Source: Desertivirga brevis
Lineage (GTDB): Bacteria > Bacteroidota > Bacteroidia > Sphingobacteriales > Sphingobacteriaceae
Assembly (NCBI RefSeq): GCF_017355835.1
Contig: NZ_JAFEWF010000013.1
Coordinates: 115,077 to 179,076 of the forward strand
DNA: 64,000 bases
Direction of reading: 5' to 3'
Shown: positions 36,466 to 44,215 of the stretch, piece after piece
How positions within the stretch are numbered: position 1 is the stretch's first letter
Layout of the letters: each line of letters opens with the position of its first letter
Program-made: the position numbers and the translations under genes
The notes under the pieces: generated by a model
What the model saw: the letters and a program-made list of their open reading frames with translations, nothing else
Database searches by the model: none
Told to the model about the DNA's origin: nothing

Positions 36466-38307
36466 ATGTGTGGAATAGTAGGCTATATTGGACATCGCGA
36501 TGCCTGGGATGTCATTATAAAAGGGCTTAAGAGATTAGAATATAGAGGTTACGATAGTGCGGGGATAGCTCTAATAAATAAGGAAAACGGAATCAGAACA
36601 TATAAAAAGGCTGGTAAAGTTTCAGACCTTGAAGCATTTGCTCAGGGCGTTGACCGGTCAGGAAGTATAGGAATGGGACATACCCGCTGGGCTACCCATG
36701 GTGCTCCATCTGATCGTAATTCACATCCACACAGTTCTGGTGACAGAAGGCTTTCTATTATCCACAATGGTATTATTGAAAACTACGCAGTCTTAAAGGA
36801 AGCGCTTCAGACTAAAGGACACGAGTTTCGTAGCGATACGGATACCGAAGTGCTCATTCATTTAATTGAAGAAATTCAAAAATCAGACGGTCTTGATCTG
36901 TTCGAGGCAGTACGGGTAGCTTTAAACGAGGTTGTTGGCGCTTATGCTATTGTAGTAATGAGCGTGGATGAACCGGATGTTTTAGTTGCAGCCAGAAAAG
37001 GAAGTCCGATGGTAATTGGAGTAGGGCAGGACGAATATTTCATCGCTTCTGATGCTTCTCCGATCGTCGAATATACTAAGAACGTTATCTATCTAAAAGA
37101 TAGCCAAATTGCTTATGTAAAGACTGATGAATTGGTTATTAAGAGTATTGATAACCGCGTTCAAACTCCTTACATTCAGGAACTCGAGCTTAAACTCGAA
37201 ATGCTTGAAAAAGGTGGGTTTGATCACTTCATGCTAAAGGAGATCTATGAACAACCTCGTTCAATCAAAGATTGTATGAGGGGTCGCATTTACCCTAATG
37301 AGGGAAAGATCCAATTAGGGGGTTTGGCTGAATATACTGAGAAACTGAAAAATGTAGACCGCATCATTGTCATTGCTTGCGGCACTTCATGGCACGCTGG
37401 CTTAGTAGGAGAATACCTGATCGAAGAATATGCGCGAGTACCGGTAGAAGTGGAGTATGCGTCGGAATTCAGGTACAGAAACCCTATTATCACTGAAAAA
37501 GATCTTGTAATCGCTATTTCACAATCTGGCGAAACTGCCGACACCATGGCTGCCATTGAGCTTGCCAAAGAAAAAGGTGCAACTATTTTCGGTATTTGTA
37601 ATGTTGTTGGATCTTCGATTCCTCGTATCACTCACGCTGGTGTTTATACCCACGCGGGACCAGAGATCGGTGTTGCCTCTACCAAAGCATTTACGGCACA
37701 GGTAACTGTTTTAACCCTGATTGCTCTGTTTATTGCCGAAAAACGTGGAACAATTAAGCAAAGCCAGACAGTTCAAATGCTAACTGAGCTTGAAGACATT
37801 CCTGACTTAGTCGAAAAATGCCTGGAAGCGAACGATCATATCTTGAATATTGCTAAGAAGTTCGTCGATTCAAGAAATTGTTTATTCCTTGGCCGTGGAA
37901 GCGGTTTCCCCGTGGCACTTGAAGGTGCTCTTAAACTAAAAGAGATCTCTTACATCCATGCAGAGGGTTATCCTGCAGCCGAAATGAAACACGGACCAAT
38001 TGCCTTGATCGATGAGGAAATGCCAGTAGTGGTTATCGCTGCTAAAAATTCTTCCTACGAAAAGGTGATCAGTAATATTCAGGAAGTTAAGGCGAGAAAA
38101 GGAGTTGTTATTGCTATTGTGACTGAAGGTGATAAGGAAGTGAAGAAGATGGCTGATTATACCATTGAAATCCCTGATGCTAACGAAGCTTTCTTGCCAT
38201 TGATCGCTACAATACCACTTCAGCTACTTTCTTATCATATCGCTGTATTAAGAGGATGTAATGTGGATCAACCACGGAACTTGGCGAAATCGGTAACGGT
38301 AGAATAA
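36466..38307 (+). CDS. glmS: Glutamine--fructose-6-phosphate aminotransferase
   Basis: This 613-residue enzyme makes glucosamine-6-phosphate, the first step toward UDP-GlcNAc for peptidoglycan and lipid A. The N-terminal Ntn amidotransferase domain starts CGIVGYIG with catalytic Cys2 and includes GHTRWATHG and the NGIIENY loop. Two SIS domains follow (about 285-425, with CGTSWHAG and SQSGETADT; and about 455-595, with GRGSGFPVALEGALKLKE). The terminus KSVTVE is typical. No glmS ribozyme is visible in the 46-bp leader. Confidence 0.97.
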   Translation: MCGIVGYIGHRDAWDVIIKGLKRLEYRGYDSAGIALINKENGIRTYKKAGKVSDLEAFAQGVDRSGSIGMGHTRWATHGAPSDRNSHPHSSGDRRLSIIHNGIIENYAVLKEALQTKGHEFRSDTDTEVLIHLIEEIQKSDGLDLFEAVRVALNEVVGAYAIVVMSVDEPDVLVAARKGSPMVIGVGQDEYFIASDASPIVEYTKNVIYLKDSQIAYVKTDELVIKSIDNRVQTPYIQELELKLEMLEKGGFDHFMLKEIYEQPRSIKDCMRGRIYPNEGKIQLGGLAEYTEKLKNVDRIIVIACGTSWHAGLVGEYLIEEYARVPVEVEYASEFRYRNPIITEKDLVIAISQSGETADTMAAIELAKEKGATIFGICNVVGSSIPRITHAGVYTHAGPEIGVASTKAFTAQVTVLTLIALFIAEKRGTIKQSQTVQMLTELEDIPDLVEKCLEANDHILNIAKKFVDSRNCLFLGRGSGFPVALEGALKLKEISYIHAEGYPAAEMKHGPIALIDEEMPVVVIAAKNSSYEKVISNIQEVKARKGVVIAIVTEGDKEVKKMADYTIEIPDANEAFLPLIATIPLQLLSYHIAVLRGCNVDQPRNLAKSVTVE

Positions 38308-38385
38308 AGGATCACGAATTTGCACTAATTGCACTAATTTTGGTGAATTAAAGAGTACTTCCAAAAAAATTTAGTTATATGAATC

Positions 38386-38418
38386 AAAGGAGGCGTTTTA
38401 CAACAGCCTCCTTTTTTT
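38386..38418 (+). terminator. Intrinsic terminator after glmS
   Basis: AAAGGAGGC (38386-38394) pairs with GCCTCCTTT (38406-38414) around an 11-nt loop and ends in seven T residues. It lies about 80 bp beyond the stop; a 9-bp tandem duplication (TGCACTAAT twice, about 38321-38338) is in between. Confidence 0.9.
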
Positions 38419-38470
38419 ATATATAGATATTAACGTGTTCGTGTAATTGTGTTTATTATTTTTATTTCCT

Positions 38471-38536
38471 CTACCACATTAGCATCAGTGCTCTAAGCTT
38501 CCCTAACGCTGGCAGAATAATTACTTGTATTTTCAT
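38471..38536 (-). CDS. Possible 21-aa small ORF with a strong ribosome binding site
   Basis: ATG 38536 opens a 21-codon frame (MKIQVIILPALGKLRALMLMW) ending at 38471. It is preceded by AGGAGG with a five-base gap (TTCAA), a near-perfect Shine-Dalgarno sequence that is rare in this window. The product is hydrophobic with two basic residues, like a small membrane peptide or leader peptide. No promoter match is evident, so it may be chance. Confidence 0.25.
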   Translation of the reverse strand: MKIQVIILPALGKLRALMLMW

Positions 38537-38625
38537 TTGAACCTCCTGTTTTTAACTTTACTGTCTATAAATATTGTTAGTTCAAACTTCTACAAAAAGA
38601 TTAAATAAAAGAAATTGATATTATT

Positions 38626-38633
38626 TATCTTTG
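38626..38633 (+). promoter_or_regulatory. -7 promoter box of oxyR
   Basis: TATCTTTG is a full consensus match 16 bases before ATG 38650. Confidence 0.55.
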
Positions 38634-38649
38634 AATAGATTTACACTAT

Positions 38650-39588
38650 ATGACACTTGTTCAGCTAGAATATATAGTAGCAGTTGATACCTACAGGAGT
38701 TTTGTAACGGCTGCAGAAAAATGCTTTGTTACTCAGCCTACTTTAAGCATGCAGATACAGAAACTCGAAGAGAATTTAGGAGTAAAGCTATTTGACAGGA
38801 GTAAGCAGCCTGTTATTCCAACGGATATTGGTCAGCATGTAATCGAACAAGCCAGACTAATCCTTGCAGAGAGCGCCAAGTTGCAGGAATTGATTGCCGC
38901 TCATAAAAATGAACTTGCCGGGGAATTAAAAATTGGAGTGATTCCAACTATTGCACCCTATCTACTTCCAAAAGTTATTATGAACTTTACTTCTAAGTAC
39001 CCAAAAGTTCAATTATCTATATGGGAATATACAACAGAACAGATCATTCAGAATCTGAAGATAGGTTTATTGGACTGTGGTGTTTTATCAACTCCCCTGG
39101 AAGACAAAAGCCTCCAGGAGATACCACTATTCTATGAAGACTTCGTGATCTACTCCTCAGACAATAGCAGTGTGGCAAACAAACAGAACATTAGTGTAGA
39201 TGATATAAATATCGAAGAAACCTGGCTGTTGAATGAAGGTCATTGTATGCGAAATCAGGTTTTAAATATTTGTAAAAAGAAAACTGCTGTTAATGGAATA
39301 AGATCCTTCGAATATAATACCGGTAGTGTAGAGACATTGAAAAGAATGGTTGATCTAAATGCCGGCATTACCATCTTACCAGAGCTGAGCCTTTCAGATT
39401 TTTCATCCGAGCAGATGAAGAAGGTTCGACGGTTCGATAAACCTGTCCCCGCGAGGGAGATCAGCCTCGTTACACATAGAAATTTTCTTAAAAGAGGTTT
39501 GATCAACTCCCTAAAAAAAGAAATCCTGGAAATTACACCCCAGGATATGTTGAATAGCGGCAATAAAGCGCTAATGGAAACCTTTTAA
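38650..39588 (+). CDS. oxyR: LysR-type peroxide sensor OxyR
   Basis: This 312-residue LysR family regulator has an N-terminal winged HTH (VTAAEKCFVTQPTLSMQIQKL) and a C-terminal effector domain. Both redox cysteines are present at exactly the E. coli numbering, C199 in EGHCMRNQ and C208 in NICKK, so hydrogen peroxide sensing by disulfide formation is strongly supported. The neighbouring superoxide dismutase and its convergent arrangement fit an oxidative-stress group. Confidence 0.93.
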   Translation: MTLVQLEYIVAVDTYRSFVTAAEKCFVTQPTLSMQIQKLEENLGVKLFDRSKQPVIPTDIGQHVIEQARLILAESAKLQELIAAHKNELAGELKIGVIPTIAPYLLPKVIMNFTSKYPKVQLSIWEYTTEQIIQNLKIGLLDCGVLSTPLEDKSLQEIPLFYEDFVIYSSDNSSVANKQNISVDDINIEETWLLNEGHCMRNQVLNICKKKTAVNGIRSFEYNTGSVETLKRMVDLNAGITILPELSLSDFSSEQMKKVRRFDKPVPAREISLVTHRNFLKRGLINSLKKEILEITPQDMLNSGNKALMETF

Positions 39589-39589
39589 A

Positions 39590-39754
39590 TTATCTGAACA
39601 CTTTTCGAATTAGCCAAATAATCAAGGCGATTACAACAACAACGATAACGACACCAGTATAAACACCTGTCTTGAATATATCGCCTACTAATTCGCAACT
39701 CGACAGTAACATGGTTACCATCATTGCTATAGAGAAAAATAACCTTTTTGTCAT
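39590..39754 (-). CDS. Small lipoprotein/membrane protein (54 aa)
   Basis: ATG 39754 to stop 39590 encodes 54 residues: a lipoprotein signal (MTKRLFFSIAMMVTMLLSSC, lipobox LSSC, Cys20), a short ELVGDIFKTG segment, one transmembrane helix (about 31-49) and a basic tail IRKVFR. This resembles a short conserved Bacteroidota membrane protein family that I recall being misannotated as phosphatidate cytidylyltransferase in databases; it has no such catalytic domain. It lies 16 bp beyond the superoxide dismutase terminator hairpin, and its stop is one base from the convergent oxyR stop. Confidence 0.72.
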   Translation of the reverse strand: MTKRLFFSIAMMVTMLLSSCELVGDIFKTGVYTGVVIVVVVIALIIWLIRKVFR

Positions 39755-39769
39755 AGGAATAAAATAAAA

Positions 39770-39797
39770 AAGTAGTGTACTATTAAATACACTACTT
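39770..39797 (-). terminator. Intrinsic terminator of superoxide dismutase
   Basis: A perfect 10-bp stem (39770-39779 with 39788-39797) around an 8-nt loop is followed on the minus strand by TTTTTATTTTATT. Confidence 0.85.
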
Positions 39798-39827
39798 CAT
39801 GACAAAATGTTTTTTTCCTACTAATTA

Positions 39828-40436
39828 CTATTTTGCCTGCGCGTAACGCTCTGCTACTGCGCTCCAGTTAACTACATTCCAAAATGCAGCGATATAGTCT
39901 GGGCGACGGTTTTGATAATTTAAGTAGTAAGCATGCTCCCATACATCCAAACCTAAAATTGGAGTTCCTTTTACATCAGCAACATCCATTAATGGGTTAT
40001 CCTGGTTAGGAGTAGAAGATACTTGTAATTTACCATCAGCAGCAACGCTTAACCAAGCCCATCCAGAACCAAAACGAGTTGCAGCAGCTTCGCTGAATTT
40101 CTTTTTAAAGTCTTCGAAAGAACCGAAAGCCTCATTAATAGCCTCCGCTAATTCGCCTGTAGGTTCGCCACCTGCGTTCGGCCCAATTACAGTCCAGAAT
40201 AATGAGTGATTGAAGTGACCACCACCATTGTTACGAACAGCCGGAGCATATGAAGAAATATTTGCCTGAAGCTCTTCCAAACTTTTGTTTTCAGCCTCAG
40301 AACCAGCAACTGCATTGTTTAAGTTAGTAACATAAGCATTGTGGTGCTTGCCATGATGTATTTCCATTGTTGCCTTGTCGATATGCGGTTCGAGGGCATC
40401 AGAAGCGTATGGTAACGCTGGTAGTTCAAAAGCCAT
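39828..40436 (-). CDS. Superoxide dismutase (Fe/Mn family)
   Basis: This 202-residue Fe/Mn SOD has metal ligands H27 ([10 protein letters not shown]), H in NHSLFW, and the [13 protein letters not shown] motif giving the Asp and last His. The N-terminus [18 protein letters not shown] resembles the iron type, while NHSLFW resembles the manganese type, so metal preference is not resolved and cambialistic use is possible. There is no signal peptide, so it is cytosolic. A TATCTTTG promoter box lies 35 bp upstream. Confidence 0.95.
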   Translation of the reverse strand: MAFELPALPYASDALEPHIDKATMEIHHGKHHNAYVTNLNNAVAGSEAENKSLEELQANISSYAPAVRNNGGGHFNHSLFWTVIGPNAGGEPTGELAEAINEAFGSFEDFKKKFSEAAATRFGSGWAWLSVAADGKLQVSSTPNQDNPLMDVADVKGTPILGLDVWEHAYYLNYQNRRPDYIAAFWNVVNWSAVAERYAQAK

Positions 40437-40471
40437 ATTTATTATTTTTAAAGGTTAAACATATTACAGCA

Positions 40472-40479
40472 CAAAGATA
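40472..40479 (-). promoter_or_regulatory. -7 promoter box of superoxide dismutase
   Basis: The minus strand reads TATCTTTG, a full match, with a leader of about 30 nt. No clear -33 element. Confidence 0.5.
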
Positions 40480-40511
40480 ACTTATGCTTAAAAAAATTGT
40501 TCAGAGAGATG

Positions 40512-40988
40512 TCAGGTTTTGTTTCTTTTGCTCAAAAAGAAATCCTTGATCAATGTTGCACACTCATTTTCCTTAATTCCGCCAATAACTTCTGTTTTGG
40601 GATGAGTAATGCGCTGATTGATACGCTTGAAACCTAATTTAAGATCATGAGCTCCATAAACGATCCTGCTGATTTGTGTCCAGTAGGAAGCTCCTGCGCA
40701 CATTACACACGGCTCCACTGTTACGTATAGTGTACAATCCTTTAAGTACTTGCCTCCTAAAAAATTGGCCGCAGCAGTAAATGCCTGCATTTCTGCATGA
40801 GCGGTTACGTCGTTCAACTTCTCAGTAAGATTGTATCCTCTTCCTATTATCCGGCCACCAGAAACTATAACTGCTCCAATTGGAACTTCATCTTCGGAAA
40901 GCGCCTTCCTGGCTTCCTTTAATGCTTCGTTCATGAAGAACTCATCCGGCGTTACTATGGGTTCATCTGTAAAACTAACGTACTTCAT
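40512..40988 (-). CDS. tadA: tRNA-specific adenosine deaminase TadA / nucleoside deaminase
   Basis: This 158-residue cytidine-deaminase-fold enzyme has the zinc site H-A-E (TAHAEMQAF) and PCVMCAGA, with the catalytic Glu in HAE. It probably converts A34 to inosine in tRNA-Arg(ACG); a guanine deaminase-like specificity is an alternative for this fold. It lies 76 bp upstream of the superoxide dismutase gene, which has its own promoter box, and is divergent from yicC. Confidence 0.88.
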   Translation of the reverse strand: MKYVSFTDEPIVTPDEFFMNEALKEARKALSEDEVPIGAVIVSGGRIIGRGYNLTEKLNDVTAHAEMQAFTAAANFLGGKYLKDCTLYVTVEPCVMCAGASYWTQISRIVYGAHDLKLGFKRINQRITHPKTEVIGGIKENECATLIKDFFLSKRNKT

Positions 40989-41039
40989 GTATATCAGGGT
41001 ATAGATGCTAGTTAGAAGACAAGTATAGGGAATAAATTC

Positions 41040-41047
41040 TATCTTTG
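41040..41047 (+). promoter_or_regulatory. -7 promoter box abutting the yicC start
   Basis: TATCTTTG is a full consensus match three bases before ATG 41051, so the transcript probably begins at the start codon. Confidence 0.5.
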
Positions 41048-41050
41048 CTT

Positions 41051-41926
41051 ATGATTAAATCCATGACAGGTTACGGTATTGCTGCTAAGGATTTTGCCAA
41101 TGCTAAATACACCGTAGAGATTAAGTCACTTAATAGCAAATTTCTCGAACTTGCTCTTAAGCTACCTAAATCCTTTTCAGACAAAGAACTTATCCTGCGC
41201 AATGAATGCAGTAAGCATATTGAACGGGGAAAAGTAACTATCACATTTACTATTGAATATCCTGAGACTGAGAAAAAAGCAGCTCAGATTGATTCAGCCT
41301 TGCTCAAACTTTACTACACTCAGCTAAAAAATGCAGCAACTGAATTAGGAGATAGTAGCTCAAACCTATTACAACTTGCGCTTGGTTTCCCTGAGGTAAT
41401 TCAGTTTAGTGAAGACCTTGTTTCGGAAGAAGAATGGCTGCAATTGCAGGGAACGTTCTCGGATGCACTTGAGAGTTTTCAGCGGTTCAGAAAAGATGAG
41501 GGAGGTATCCTTGAAAAAGATCTGATCCTGCGAATTAATAACATTCTAAGCTCACTAAAGCAGGTTGAAGAACTTGAACCTCGCCGTATTCCAGTTATCC
41601 GCGAAAGGATCAATCAGCTTTTGAATGAATTTGTTGGCAAGGAAAATATAGATGAAAACCGGTTTGAGCAAGAGTTGATCTTTTACATCGATAAACTTGA
41701 CATCACCGAAGAAAAGGTTCGCTTGAAAAGCCACTGCGATTACTTTCTAAAAGCATTAAAATCACCTGATGCTAATGGCAAAAAGCTAGGCTTTATTTCA
41801 CAGGAGATCGGTCGGGAAATAAACACTATGGGCTCAAAAGCTAATGATGCCGGAATTCAGCAAGTAGTGGTTGGCATGAAAGAAGAGCTGGAAAAGATCA
41901 AAGAACAACTTTTAAACGTACTATAA
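41051..41926 (+). CDS. YicC family endoribonuclease-like protein
   Basis: This 291-residue YicC/YloC family protein has the typical start MIKSMTGYG, the central NSKFLELALKLP region, and the C-terminal DUF1732-type segment with RLKSHCDYF and GKKLGFISQEIGREINTMGSKAND. Family members in E. coli and Bacillus are reported to be endoribonucleases. ATG 41051 is chosen over a TTG two codons earlier because of the promoter box and the conserved N-terminus. gmk follows after 61 bp, a common pairing. Confidence 0.92.
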   Translation: MIKSMTGYGIAAKDFANAKYTVEIKSLNSKFLELALKLPKSFSDKELILRNECSKHIERGKVTITFTIEYPETEKKAAQIDSALLKLYYTQLKNAATELGDSSSNLLQLALGFPEVIQFSEDLVSEEEWLQLQGTFSDALESFQRFRKDEGGILEKDLILRINNILSSLKQVEELEPRRIPVIRERINQLLNEFVGKENIDENRFEQELIFYIDKLDITEEKVRLKSHCDYFLKALKSPDANGKKLGFISQEIGREINTMGSKANDAGIQQVVVGMKEELEKIKEQLLNVL

Positions 41927-41987
41927 AAGAAAGTATAAAGTCAAGATAAACAGCTAGAACTCTGACTTAAAGCTTCAATAAATTAAA

Positions 41988-42557
41988 ATGACTCAGGGCA
42001 AACTCGTAATATTTTCAGCTCCTTCTGGTGCAGGTAAAACTACTATTGTTCATTACCTTTTATCAAAAATCCCCCAACTTGAATTTTCTATTTCCGCTAC
42101 TACCCGTGAGTCACGTGGAACAGAAGAAAACTTAAAGGATTATTACTTTATATCTAAAGAAGAGTTCCTGCATAAAGTAGCCAAGCATGAGTTTGTTGAA
42201 TTTGAAGAAGTTTACTCAGGAACTTTTTACGGAACACTAAAATCTGAAATTCAACGTATCTGGGACGCTGAAAAACATGTAGTTTTTGACATCGATGTAG
42301 AAGGCGGCCTGCGACTGAAGAAAAAATATGAGGATAATGCTCTTGCTATTTTCGTTCAGCCTCCGTCATTGGAAGTACTTATACAAAGACTGGGATCTAG
42401 AGGCACCGACAGTCCGGAAAAGCTAAAAGAAAGAATTGATAAAGCGGGAAAGGAACTTCAATATGCAGAACGTTTTGATATTATTCTTCCTAATAATGAT
42501 CTGCAAACAGCATGTGAAGAAGCAGAAAGGATTGTGAGAAAGTTTCTTTTTGGATAA
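41988..42557 (+). CDS. gmk: Guanylate kinase
   Basis: This 189-residue enzyme phosphorylates GMP to GDP. P-loop SAPSGAGKTTI at about 10-20, the GMP-binding TTRESRG and the EFEEVYSGTFYGT region, then the lid (RLGSRGTDSPEKLKERI) are all present. It sits between yicC and nadD on the same strand. Confidence 0.96.
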   Translation: MTQGKLVIFSAPSGAGKTTIVHYLLSKIPQLEFSISATTRESRGTEENLKDYYFISKEEFLHKVAKHEFVEFEEVYSGTFYGTLKSEIQRIWDAEKHVVFDIDVEGGLRLKKKYEDNALAIFVQPPSLEVLIQRLGSRGTDSPEKLKERIDKAGKELQYAERFDIILPNNDLQTACEEAERIVRKFLFG

Positions 42558-42642
42558 ACACGTAATAAAGGAAGCTTACAAACCAGCATGAAACAATTGA
42601 AGGGTTCTTTGTTATAGAATCTTTGAAAGGGATGAAAAAGGC

Positions 42643-43215
42643 ATGAAAGTAGGTTTATTTTTTGGGTCATTTAATCCAATACATGTGGGTCATTTAATAA
42701 TAGCTAATTACATGGCTAATTATTCTGACCTTCAAAGTGTGTGGCTTGTTGTCTCTCCACATAATCCTTTAAAGAATAAAAGCAGTCTGGCTAATATGTA
42801 CGACAGACTTGAAATGGCGAGACTTGCAACAGAGGATAACGATAAGATCAAGGTAAGCGATATCGAGTTCAAGCTTCCACAACCATCCTACACTATAGAC
42901 ACCCTGACTCATCTGCAGGAACGGTATCCCGAGCATCAATACACCCTGATCATGGGCGCTGATAATTTAACATCCCTCAAGAAATGGAAGAACTACGAAA
43001 TCCTTCTGAGGGATTATAACATCCTTGTATACCCCCGTCCCGGTTTTGATGCTGCAGAACTGGCTTCGCATCCATCAATTTCTATAACTGATACACCTGT
43101 TATGGAGATATCATCCACTTTCATCAGAAAAGCTATAAAAGAAGGTAAAAGCGTACAATATATGATCCCCGATAAGGTATTCAGTTTTATCGACAGCAAA
43201 AACCTATACGGGTAA
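42643..43215 (+). CDS. nadD: Nicotinate-nucleotide adenylyltransferase
   Basis: This 190-residue enzyme of NAD synthesis carries the nucleotidyltransferase motifs GSFNPIHVGHL near the N-terminus (HxGH) and ISSTFIRKAIKEG (SSTxIR) near 165. It adenylates nicotinate mononucleotide. It is third in the yicC-gmk-nadD-miaE series. Confidence 0.95.
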   Translation: MKVGLFFGSFNPIHVGHLIIANYMANYSDLQSVWLVVSPHNPLKNKSSLANMYDRLEMARLATEDNDKIKVSDIEFKLPQPSYTIDTLTHLQERYPEHQYTLIMGADNLTSLKKWKNYEILLRDYNILVYPRPGFDAAELASHPSISITDTPVMEISSTFIRKAIKEGKSVQYMIPDKVFSFIDSKNLYG

Positions 43216-43282
43216 ACTTTTTTACATTAAGGCTGCTTCTGTTCAAAAATCAATAGTTTATTATTTCGAAATCAATAAGTCT

Positions 43283-43290
43283 TAACTTTG
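43283..43290 (+). promoter_or_regulatory. -7 promoter box abutting the miaE start
   Basis: TAACTTTG is a full match four bases before GTG 43295. A TTTA at 43257-43260 could act as the -33 element (22-nt spacing). Confidence 0.5.
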
Positions 43291-43294
43291 TATT

Positions 43295-43897
43295 GTGAGC
43301 ACCGAGAAAACAATCCTTAAGCTAAAGCTGCCTACCGACCCTCGCTGGGTTAAAAATGTAGTAGAAAGCAATATCGAAGAAATATTAACAGATCACGCCT
43401 TTTGCGAGCAGAAGGCGGCCAGCAATGCTATAACCCTGATTGTTCAAAACCCTAACCTGTCTGATCTGGTACAGGAAATGGCCTTGTTAGTTCAGGAAGA
43501 GATGGATCACTTTAAGAGGGTGCACGACATTATACTTGAACGGGGTTTTATTTTAGGGAGAGAACGTAAGGATGATTACGTGAACGAGCTAGCAAAGTTT
43601 ATTATAAAAGGCGGAGGCAGACAGCAACAATTAATAGACAGACTCCTTTTTTCTGCTATGATAGAGGCCCGCAGCTGCGAACGATTCAAAGTACTCTCTG
43701 AAAATATTAATGATGAAAAGCTATCAGCCTTTTATCACGAGCTTATGATAAGTGAAGCTACCCACTATACTACTTTTATAAAACTTGCTAAAAAATATGG
43801 AGAAGGTATAGATGTGGATAAGCGTTGGGAGGAGTTCCTGAGTTTTGAAGCTGAGGTGATCCAGAACTACGGAAAGAAAGAGACAATCCACGGCTAA
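43295..43897 (+). CDS. miaE: tRNA-(ms2io6A) hydroxylase MiaE
   Basis: This 200-residue ferritin-like diiron monooxygenase hydroxylates the isopentenyl group of ms2i6A37 in tRNA. The four-helix diiron ligands are visible as E in FCEQKAAS, EEMDHF (ExxH), EARSCERF and EATHYTTF (ExxH). It uses a GTG start directly after a promoter box, so it is probably leaderless. MiaE is sporadic in bacteria but is found in Bacteroidota. Confidence 0.9.
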   Translation: MSTEKTILKLKLPTDPRWVKNVVESNIEEILTDHAFCEQKAASNAITLIVQNPNLSDLVQEMALLVQEEMDHFKRVHDIILERGFILGRERKDDYVNELAKFIIKGGGRQQQLIDRLLFSAMIEARSCERFKVLSENINDEKLSAFYHELMISEATHYTTFIKLAKKYGEGIDVDKRWEEFLSFEAEVIQNYGKKETIHG

Positions 43898-43975
43898 TTA
43901 GAAACGCAGCGTTAGCAAGCCAACGTCAACAGCAAACAAAAGGGTGAAGATCAGGTTGTTTCCAAAAAAACACCT

Positions 43976-44215
43976 ATGATAAAGAACACAAATTTTGCTA
44001 TAAGTTTTGCTAGCCTATACTTACTGACTTTTCTGATCCTGCTTCATTCAGGCTTTGAACGTACCGTTTGGATTATGTTTTTCTTTTCTCCACTGGTAAT
44101 TATTTACCTTGCTTATGTGATTATTCGTTATGGCGAGTACAAGGGCCGGGAGTTGAATGATAACGAAGAGTGGGCTTACGGTGATAAGAAGAAAGAAGAG
44201 TTGGGAACTTTTTAA
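43976..44215 (+). CDS. Small membrane protein, unknown function (79 aa)
   Basis: Two hydrophobic helices (about 8-26 and 30-51) are followed by a charged, acidic C-terminal tail ([19 protein letters not shown]). It is not a family I recognise. The frame is supported by its position after miaE and its plausible topology. Its stop directly abuts the stop of the convergent FAD monooxygenase gene with no intervening base. Confidence 0.65.
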
